Origin: Caprella mutica
Taxonomy: Eukaryota > Arthropoda > Malacostraca > Amphipoda > Caprellidae
Direction: 5' to 3'
Length of the DNA: 64,000 nt
Assembly (NCBI GenBank): GCA_947561585.1
Contig: CANNZV010000914.1
Coordinates: 609,703 to 673,702, forward strand
Every line of letters begins with the position of its first letter. Positions within the stretch are counted from its first letter, which is position 1. The translations under genes and the position numbers were made by a program. The notes under the pieces were generated by a model. It did not search any database. It saw only the letters and a program-made list of their open reading frames with translations, and was not told the origin of the DNA. Below, piece by piece: positions 55,154 through 64,000 of the stretch.

Positions 55154-58100
55154 CTGATCGTACATCATCACAGTGACTCTTTTTTCTGATAGTACATCAT
55201 CACAGTGACTCTTTTCTCTGATAGTACATCATCACAGTGACTCTTTTCTCTGATCGTACATCATCACAGTGACTCTTTTTTCTGATAGTACATCATCACA
55301 GTGACTCTTTTCTCTGATAGTACATCATTACAGTGACTCTTTTCTCTGATAGTACATCATTACAGTGACTCTTTTCTCTGATAGTACATCATTACAGTGA
55401 CTCTTTTCTCTGATAGTACATCATCACATTGACTCTTTTCTCTGATAGTACATCATCACAGTGACTCTTTTTTCTGATAGTACATCATTACAGTGACTCT
55501 TTTCTCTGATCGTACATCATCACAGTGACTCTTTTCTCTGATAGTACATCATCACAGTGACTCTTTTCTCTGATAGTACATCATTACAGTGACTCTTTTC
55601 TCCGATAGTACATCATTACAGTGACTCTTTTCTCTGATAGTACATCATTACAGTGACTCTTTTCTCTGATCGTACATCATCACAGTGACTCTTTTTTCTG
55701 ATAGTACATCATTACAGTGACTCTTTTCTCTGATAGTACATCATTACAGTGACTCTTTTCTCTGATAGTACATCATTACAGTGACTCTTTTCTCTGATAG
55801 TACATCATCACAGTGACTCTTTTCTCTGATAGTACATCATCACATTGACTCTTTTCTCTGATAGTACATCATCACAGAGACTCTTTTCTCTGATAGTACA
55901 TCACCACAGTGACTCTTTTCTCTGATAGTACATCATCACAGTGACTCTTTTCTCTGATAGTACATCACCACAGCGACTCTTTTCTCTGATCGTACATCAT
56001 CACAGTGACTCTTTTCTCTGATAGTACATCATCACATTGACTCTTTTCTCTGATAGTACATCATCACAGAGACTCTTTTCTCTGATAGTACATCACCACA
56101 GCGACTCTTTTCTCTGATCGTACATCATAGTGACTCTTTTCTCTGATAGTACATCATCACAGTGACTCTTTTCTCTGATAGTACATCATCACATTGACTC
56201 TTTTCTCTGATAGTACATCATCACAGAGACTCTTTTCTCTGATAGTACATCACCACAGCGACTCTTTTCTCTGATCGTACATCATCACAGTGACTCTTTT
56301 CTCTGATAGTACATCATCACAGTGACTCTTTTCTCTGATAGTACATCACCACAGCGACTCTTTTCTCTGATCGTACATCATCACAGTGACTCTTTTCTCT
56401 GATAGTACATCATCACAGTGACTCTTTTCTCTGATAGTACATCATCACATTGACTCTTTTCTCTGATAGTACATCATCACAGAGACTCTTTTCTCTGATA
56501 GTACATCATCACAGTGACTCTTTTCTCTGATAGTACATCATCACAGTGACTCTTTTCTCTGATAGTACATCATCACAGTGACTCTTTTCTCTGATAGTAC
56601 ATCATCACAGTGACTCTTTTCTCTGATAGTACATCACCACAGTGACTCTTTTCTCTGATAGTACATCATCACAGTGACTCTTTTCTCTGATAGTACATCA
56701 TCACAGTGACTCTTTTCTCTGATAGTACATCATTACAGTGACTCTTTTCTCTGATAGTACATCATCACAGTGACTCTTTTCTCTGATAGTACATCATCAC
56801 AGTGACTCTTTTCTCTGATAGTACATCATCACAGAGACTCTTTTCTCTGATAGTACATCACCACAGCGACTCTTTTCTCTGATCGTATATCATCACAGTG
56901 ACTCTTTTCTCTGATAGTACATCATCACAGTGACTCTTTTCTCTGATCGTACATCATCACAGTGACTCTTTTCTCTGATCGTACATCATTACAGTGACTC
57001 TTTTCTCTGATAGTACATCATTACAGTGACTCTTTTCTCTGATAGTACATCATTACAGTGACTCTTTTCTCTGATAGTACATCATCACATTGACTCTTTT
57101 CTCTGATAGTACATCATCACATTGACTCTTTTCTCTGATAGTACATCATCACAGAGACTCTTTTCTCTGATAGTACATCATCACAGTGACTCTTTTCTCT
57201 GATAGTACATCATCACAGTGACTCTTTTCTCTGATAGTACATCATCACAGTGACTCTTTTCTCTGATAGTACATCATCACATTGACTCTTTTCTCTGATA
57301 GTACATCATCACAGAGACTCTTTTCTCTGATAGTACATCACCACAGCGACTCTTTTCTCTGATCGTACATCATCACAGTGACTCTTTTCTCTGATAGTAC
57401 ATCATCACAGTGACTCTTTTCTCTGATAGTACATCACCACAGCGACTCTTTTCTCTGATCGTACATCATCACAGTGACTCTTTTCTCTGATAGTACATCA
57501 TCACAGTGACTCTTTTCTCTGATAGTACATCATCACATTGACTCTTTTCTCTGATAGTACATCATCACAGAGACTCTTTTCTCTGATAGTACATCATCAC
57601 AGTGACTCTTTTCTCTGATAGTACATCATCACAGTGACTCTTTTCTCTGATAGTACATCATCACAGTGACTCTTTTCTCTGATAGTACATCATCACAGTG
57701 ACTCTTTTCTCTGATAGTACATCACCACAGTGACTCTTTTCTCTGATAGTACATCATCACAGTGACTCTTTTCTCTGATAGTACATCATCACAGTGACTC
57801 TTTTCTCTGATAGTACATCATTACAGTGACTCTTTTCTCTGATAGTACATCATCACAGTGACTCTTTTCTCTGATAGTACATCATCACAGTGACTCTTTT
57901 CTCTGATAGTACATCATCACAGAGACTCTTTTCTCTGATAGTACATCACCACAGCGACTCTTTTCTCTGATCGTATATCATCACAGTGACTCTTTTCTCT
58001 GATAGTACATCATCACAGTGACTCTTTTCTCTGATCGTACATCATCACAGTGACTCTTTTCTCTGATCGTACATCATTACAGTGACTCTTTTCTCTGATA

Positions 58101-58615
58101 GTACATCATTACAGTGACTCTTTTCTCTGATAGTACATCATTACAGTGACTCTTTTCTCTGATAGTACATCATCACATTGACTCTTTTCTCTGATAGTAC
58201 ATCATCACATTGACTCTTTTCTCTGATAGTACATCATCACAGAGACTCTTTTCTCTGATAGTACATCATCACAGTGACTCTTTTCTCTGATAGTACATCA
58301 TCACAGTGACTCTTTTCTCTGATAGTACATCATCACAGTGACTCTTTTCTCTGATAGTACATCATCACAGTGACTCTTTTCTCTGACAGTACATCATCAC
58401 AGTGACTCTTTTCTCTGATAGTACATCATCACAGTGACTCTTTTCTCTGATAGTACATCATCACAGTGACTCTTTTCTCTGATAGTACATCATCACAGTG
58501 ACTCTTTTCTCTGAAAGTACATCATCACAGTGACTCTTTTCTCTGATAGTACATCATCACAGTGACTCTTTTCTCTGATAGTACATCATCACAGTGACTC
58601 TTTTCTCTGATAGTA
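55154..58615 (-). repeat. 32-bp satellite array, right copy in inverted orientation, about 108 monomers
   Basis: The monomer (GATAGTACATCATCACAGTG, ending ACTCTTTTCTCT) is the exact reverse complement of the consensus at 13307-17756. Variants are GATCGTAC, CATTACAG, CACATTGAC, CACAGAGAC and CACCACAGCGAC, mostly different from those of the left array. A unique marker, GATCGTATAT, lies at 56881 and 57969, exactly 1,088 bp (34 monomers) apart, and the surrounding variant order matches, showing a whole-block duplication. The last monomers (58280-58610) are nearly uniform. Confidence 0.97.
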
Positions 58616-59481
58616 CGTGTATCCTCTAATTAAACTTTAAAGTTTAAAAAATCCATTGAAATTTCATTAATTTGGAATTAAATCAAACTAATGAAGTAAT
58701 TTGTGCTATAATTTATATCACATAAATTAAAAAGAGATCTATCAATTTACAGTGTTCTCTATCAATTAAATTGCCTTATTAATATTAAAAAAAACTGATG
58801 AGTTTTATTAACAATGAAGTAAATTGCTTTTTAAAATGTTAAAGAGTGGAGACAATGTATTTACATCGAAAAAAAAAGTCATTTCTAGTCCACTGTGGGA
58901 GATAAGACTCCTGTGACGTCATTCATTGGGTGAGGGGGGGTGAAACGGGGGTGAATGTGGGATTATTGGGGGTGTTTGAGAGGCGAATTGGGCAGAAATC
59001 CTAACTCCATTCCATATCCATTCAAATTAATATTATATATTAATATAATGTATTTTATTATTTTTTAATTCTTTAATCATGAAGATAATGTTCATAAGAA
59101 ATATGGCATGAAATCTAAATTAGGTTCACATTCAACTGTTTATTCTTCATCATTTAGGTTGAAGAAAATAAGTGTAATCTAAGTACAAGTGTACTTTTCT
59201 ACATAAATAAAATTACAAACATCATTCCTGCAGTCAAACTGAGGATATATATAATAAATGAGTATTAAATTATATCTACACTGTATAATAGTCTCCCCAT
59301 GTGTAGCAAAGTACAGTCATTCACCGGATAGTACATCACTGTAGTGACTGTAGCTAATGCATAGGCACTTGTCTCCTCGACTGAAGAGGGATCTAAATCC
59401 TTCCATTCGCTACCCATAGCCTGGCTTTCGACCACCCCTCCCAAATGACATCAACTTAGGAAGAGAACCGTCGAACTGCAG
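58616..59481. other. AT-rich sequence with a G-run cluster
   Basis: G-runs at 58928-58972 (GGG, G7, G5, GGG, G5) could form a G-quadruplex. A stray satellite-like monomer lies at 59327. No gene seen. Confidence 0.55.
59327..59350 (-). repeat. Stray degenerate 32-bp satellite monomer
   Basis: GATAGTACATCACTGTAGTG followed by ACTG closely resembles the right-array monomer (GATAGTACATCATCACAGTGACT) but stands alone 0.7 kb beyond the array. Confidence 0.5.
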
Positions 59482-59822
59482 AGTACTAACTATTAATTCG
59501 AACTAGAGAATCCTACCTATTAATTCGAACTAGAGAGTCCTACCTATTAATTCGAACTAGAGAGTCCCACCTATTAATTGGAGCTAGTGAGTCCTACCTA
59601 TTAATTCGAACTAGAGAGTCCTACCTATTAATTCGAACTAAAGAGTCCTACCTATTAATTCGAACTAGAGAATCCTACCTATTAATTCGAACTAGAGAGT
59701 CCTACCTATTAATTCGAACTAGAGAGTCCTACCTATTAATTTGAACTAGTGAGTCCTACCTATTAATTCGAACTAGAGAGTCCTACCTATTAATTCGAAC
59801 TAGAGAGTCTTACCTATTAATA
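59482..59822. repeat. 27-bp tandem array, about 12 copies
   Basis: Units read CTACCTATTAATTCGAACTA then GAGAGTC, with scattered substitutions (GAGAATC, GTGAGTC, TTTGAAC, TTGGAGC). Confidence 0.93.
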
Positions 59823-60901
59823 TATTGGAGTGAGTGGTTCGAAGGCCTTCATTAAATGTTGTCATTTGAAAGAGGAAGTTTTTAGTAATTAACTAGCAAT
59901 CCTGTTTTCAAAAGGAAATAAATAAAAAAGAGAAATTCAGCAAATATGAAGAACTTATTATTTAGATTATCTATAAAAACGACATTTACATCAAGAGTAA
60001 GGCCCTCTTATCCCACTCTTGTTCAGTTCCACCATAGCATATGGAGTATGACAGAAAAAAAAGTCTCCAGCCAATAGGACTGGTTTCGAACCCTTCACAT
60101 CAGTTCAATCCGATGAATCGACCCAATCCGACCGCTCTCCCTTCAGTCAGCCATTTGAAACGAACAAAAAAAGTTTAAAAAGACCCTCCCTCCCTCCTTT
60201 AAAATGCAAATGATGTTCAAAGAAGGAATTGAAAATGGCGCACAAATGGATGACTTTGAATCTCTAAAATTATTGAACGTACAAACAGTGACTGAAGTTT
60301 TTATTAATTATTAACCAGTTTATATTACATATTTTTCGTTTTAAAGTGTTTTACGACCTTGAAACATTATACATAATAGAATTGAAGTTAAATAAATAAG
60401 TTAGAATGCAATTAATGCAAATTAATATTCCTGCATTCTTTAAGGTTTAACTTTAAGAAATGTAATTTATTGTGAATTTTACTAATGCAGGAAGACACAA
60501 TTTTCGAAGAAAGTCTACGTACTTTACTTACACATTTTCAACTATACAATGAATAAACAAGCGATAGTTAATTATTAATGATTAAAATTAGTGATTTGGT
60601 GTCTACTTCAGTATATATTTTATTATATATTTCTGAGGGGAAAGGAATATAACAAATACAACAGACTTTAAAAATGTAGTCAAATGGGGTTAAGTAAATT
60701 AAATGTATCTATAAAATCCAATACCACAGAATATAACTTATAAGCAGAATATTTCTATAACAGAGTAATAAAATGATATACAATATATTCAGAGTTGCAA
60801 AGAAATAAAACAAGGGAAAGATTTGCAGATTTTACAAATTAGGAATTTTATTGTCCTGATAGCGTATTAAAGGCCATAAAAAGGATGAAGAGAGAGAGAG
60901 A
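59823..60901. other. No gene seen
   Basis: A balanced patch at 60000-60260 contains TTTCGAACCC, but no tRNA fold. The rest is AT-rich. Confidence 0.5.
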
Positions 60902-61156
60902 GGATGTGAGTGGTGATGTGAGTGGTGATGTGAGTGGTGATTTGAGTGGTGATGTGAGTGGTGATGTGAGTGGTGATGTGAGTGGTGATGTGAGTGGTGA
61001 TATGAGTGGTGATGTGAGTGGTGATATGAGTGGTGATGTGAGTGGTGATATGAGTGGTGATGTGAGTGGTGATATGAGTGGTGATGTGAGTGATGATGTG
61101 AGTGGTGATATGAGTGGTGATGTGAGTGGTGATATGAGTGGTAATGTGAGTGGTAA
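60902..61156. repeat. 12-bp tandem array (GATGTGAGTGGT), about 21 copies
   Basis: Units alternate GATGTGAGTGGT and GATATGAGTGGT in the second half, giving a 24-bp order. The plus-strand frame (VSGD repeats) is a shadow. The array merges directly into the 22-bp array. Confidence 0.93.
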
Positions 61157-61907
61157 TAAGATGGAATATGAGTGGTGATAAGAGGACATATGAGTGGTGA
61201 TAAGAGGACATATGAGTGGAGATAAGAGGACGTATGAGTGGAGATAAGAGGACATATGAGTGGTAATAAGAGGACATATGAGTGATGATAAGAGGACATA
61301 TGAGTGGTGATAAGAGGACATATGAATGGTGATAAGAGGACATATGAGTGGTGATAAGAGGACATATGAGTGGTGATAAGAGGACATATGAGTGGTGATA
61401 AGAGGACATATGAGTGGTGATAAGAGGACATATGAGTGGTGATAAGAGGACATATGAGTGGAGATAAGAGGACGTATGAGTGGAGATAAGAGGACATATG
61501 AGTGGTGATAAGAGGACATATGAATGGTGATAAGAGGATATATGAGTGATGATAAGAGGACGTATGAGTGGAGATAAGAGGACATATGAGTGGTAATAAG
61601 AGGACATATGAGTGGTGATAAGAGGACATATGAGTGGTGATAACAGAACATATGAGTGGTGATAAGAGGACATATGAGTGGTGATAAGAGGACATATGAG
61701 TGGTGATAAGAGGACATATGAGTGGTGATAAGAGGACATATGAGTGGTGATAAGAGGACATATGAGTGGTGATAAGAGGACATATGAGTGGTGATAAGAG
61801 GACATATGAGTGGTGATAAGAGGTTATATGAGTGGTGATAAGAGGACATATGAGTGGTGATAAGAGGACATATGAGTGGTGATAAGAGGATATATGAGTG
61901 GTGATAA
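61157..61907. repeat. 22-bp tandem array (GAGTGGTGATAAGAGGACAT AT), about 34 copies
   Basis: Each unit is the 12-bp kernel GAGTGGTGATAT split by AAGAGGACAT after GAT. Variants (GGAGATAAG, GACGTATG, GAATGGTG, GGTAATAAG) recur in order near 61205-61265 and 61455-61600, so blocks were copied. Three long minus-strand frames (YHHSYVLLSPLICPL type) are repeat shadows. Confidence 0.95.
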
Positions 61908-62949
61908 GCATAATATTCTCATTTTGTTATCAGTAACTTAATATTTTTTAAACATTTTTCAATATTTAGAGACTGCTTCCATATATAACATTTTTCAAGA
62001 TGAAATTTATTGAAATATTCAGTTAAACCTTTAGCACCATTAACATCAATAAATACCATGTTACGAAGAATTTACTTCCTTCACCAAGCACAATAAACTA
62101 ACTATATAACATTCATCACTTTGAATGAATAACACTGACGATAGCGCGGTAGAAGTCATTCAATTCGCCATTTAGTCGCAAGAAAATGTAGCTCATTCTT
62201 AATTTAGAAGGTGTAACATTACCGCCTTTATGTCTGTGCCATTAATTTCGCCATAGAATTTAGTCAGTCGATTTGTCAACAAATGGAGGAATTCAGAGAG
62301 AAAATGTCACTGCCAGTCTTGTAAATGATATAGAAGAAAATTAATAGTAAAACCATTAACAAATTATACACTCATTGCCTATTTAGACAGTAGAAGACTA
62401 CAATATTCATATTAATATACATAATTTTATCAAATTTACATGTTATTATAAAGTGAATTAAATATTATATACCTGACTACAATTTAAGCAAACTCACTCT
62501 TGATGAGACTCAAATTCAAATTAATCAAATATAAATTCGATTGAAATAAAGGCATTTTTAAATTAATCAAATGTAAGTTCAAATAATTAATCAAACTTAA
62601 ATTCAAATTTAGTCAAATTCTAGTTCAAATTATAATACTTTAACAAATGATGGATAATTTATTAAGAAAATATTGAAGGTTCAATAATAACTGATAAAAA
62701 ATAATAAAATAGTGTGAGGGACATAAAATATATTATAAAAAATCAATTCTATTAATGCTATTCAAGATAAATTTACTATAATGGAAATCTCTAACTTTAA
62801 TTTTGTTCTGTAGAATTAAAAATAAATTAAGTAAAAATCTTATGAATTATTTATAAAGAAAAGCCTTGCTCATGTATCATATTTACGCAGTTTTGCTTAT
62901 TAGTATAAATCTCGTAAAGAGGATAAAAAAGAAAATTAATTATCGGAAA
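61908..62949. other. AT-rich sequence; balanced block at 62130-62330
   Basis: The block includes GATAGCGCGGTAGAAG and GTGCCATTAATTTCGCC and could be regulatory. AAATTCAAATTAATCAAA-type motifs recur at 62510-62620. No gene seen. Confidence 0.4.
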
Positions 62950-63651
62950 ATGGAAAATAACTTCGAAATGCAAACTAAAAACAAAATGATTTCTTCTGAT
63001 GAAAACTCTTCAATTGTTTACCAAGAAGACCTCGGAATTACTGAAGGACCTCGTGCAGAAATAGTGGTTACACGAACAGCTTGTACGAGCAACGTGCATT
63101 TCAGTCTAGACACTGCCATAGAGAGGGGCATATACGAACATCTGAAAATACAACCACCTAGTAAGATACCTAGGTACCTAATGTCAGACTATGTGAAGGA
63201 TATGCAGCGTTAGAATACAATGGAAATTAAGTAAGAAGATGTAGATTTGAACAATTCAGAGGGTGATAGTGGAATCGACTCAGTCGCCTCACCGTAATTT
63301 ATCAAAAAACAGATATCATCAAGCGTTAAAATGACGTAAGAAACCAGTTCAACAGACTATGAGATGGATACAAGCAGTACTAATTAAGATGTCATACACA
63401 AGGATATTCCTTTCACTCTCCAAGAGTGTGAAAATAAAGAACATGTCTTGGTACAGCAGATCACACACAATTTAGTGCACAAGCACGGAGATGTGCACTA
63501 GGAGCAGTGCGTGAATGAAAGGAAGCGTACAGTGATGCACCGTGCAGACATGGGTAATGAAAAGGTTAGGAAACTATTTCACATGTTCTAAACCTACGGA
63601 AAGACTGAAGACATCACAGTTACCTAAACTACTTTTGATGATATGAATTGA
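62950..63651 (+). pseudogene. Interrupted reading frame, unidentified protein
   Basis: From ATG 62950 the frame is open for 87 codons to TAG at 63211 (an upstream ATG at 62866 extends it in poorer, AT-rich sequence). The same frame then shows protein-like stretches (NNSEGDSGIDSVASP, QECENKEHVLVQQITH) interrupted by TAG or TAA at 63211, 63232, 63295, 63337, 63385, 63499, 63589 and 63625, and ends at TGA 63649. No frameshift is needed, and every internal stop is one C-to-T change from a Gln codon. DSGIDS resembles a phosphodegron, but no domain is recognised. It may be a decayed gene or processed copy, or only the first 87 codons may matter. The stop density after 63211 is close to chance. Confidence 0.3.
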
Positions 63652-64000
63652 TTGGAGTGAACAGAGCCTGTATTCAGAAAAACTTATTATTTCAATCCTT
63701 TAATATATTTAAATAAAATGAATTTGTATTTTATTTACATAGATCCTCTTATAAAATTTATAGAGATCCATTATTTTGTCATAGAAATGATAAAGAATAT
63801 TCACGAATAGAAGGATAAATAATCACCGTTAAATAATGAATTCTTAAACTTTTTCATCAGGCACAGTAATTTTATTTTCGCCTGTACAATACTAACGAAT
63901 ATACAATTGCCATTCAAGATTACATTCCCCTGAAAATTCTTTCTCTCACACTCTTGTATTTGTTATAACCTATCGCCATTATTATTATTATTCATATTTT
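63652..64000. other. AT-rich sequence, no gene seen
   Basis: AATAAA lies near 63712, downstream of the interrupted frame. An (ATT)n stretch lies near 63977. Confidence 0.5.

Noticed and set aside
60050..60175. tRNA-like B box (GGGTTCGAAACC on the minus strand) with a T-run after it
   Set aside because: No T-stem or acceptor stem pairs correctly, and the A-box-like sequence is weak and at the wrong distance.
60832..61911. His/Ser/Tyr-rich minus-strand frames of 312-359 residues
   Set aside because: Shadows of the 12- and 22-bp arrays, open in three frames.
62950..63651. Reassigned genetic code (TAA/TAG read as Gln)
   Set aside because: The rest of the window looks like an animal nuclear genome with the standard code. 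The TGA deficit is small enough for chance, and decay by C-to-T change is simpler.

Overview
The window looks like repeat-rich, AT-rich nuclear DNA from an animal. Pogo/Tigger-like and other short foldback transposons, many minisatellite and satellite arrays, and a possible CTCF-type site fit a metazoan, perhaps an arthropod. I cannot name the species. No complete protein-coding gene is convincing. Most long open frames are by-products of tandem repeats: units whose length is a multiple of 3, or that lack stop codons in several frames, stay open on one or both strands.

Tandem repeats cover about 17.8 kb, or 28% of the window. Main arrays: an 18-bp unit (5303-6518), a 19-bp unit (10513-13197), a 32-bp satellite (13307-17756) with its exact reverse-complement unit in a second array (55154-58615), a 38-bp unit (27779-28158), a 30-bp unit (31428-32031), a 20-bp unit (35609-35842), a 39-bp unit (37281-37808), another 20-bp unit (42171-42508), a 29-bp unit (44381-46338), a purine-rich array (51359-51652), a 27-bp unit (59482-59822), and a 12-bp array that turns into a 22-bp array (60902-61907). 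Several have higher-order structure: variant monomers recur at exact multiples of the basic unit.

Between the arrays lie short non-autonomous transposons. Family A (about 100-200 bp, termini GGGTAAGTTACGAATTATCG) has about nine full or partial copies in two subfamilies. One further element (26134-26397) has family A's palindromic core inside unrelated termini. Family B (about 75-95 bp, termini TACCCAG...GTTATGGTGGGG) has about eight copies. There are two TA-flanked elements with pogo/Tigger-like ends (25441-25632 and 28574-28862) and one 1.06-kb foldback element with GACCGGGGATCAAATG subterminal repeats (1832-2891).

Three weak hints of genes remain. A 35-nt candidate microexon with good splice signals lies at 3635-3669. 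A candidate last exon with polyadenylation signals lies at 46845-46909. A 702-bp frame at 62950-63651 opens with 87 intact codons and is then broken only by TAA/TAG codons. The window may therefore be a giant intron or intergenic region, with CpG-dense islands (40-180, 10250-10360) and scattered higher-GC stretches that could be regulatory. No RNA genes, CRISPR arrays, operons or prokaryotic features were seen.
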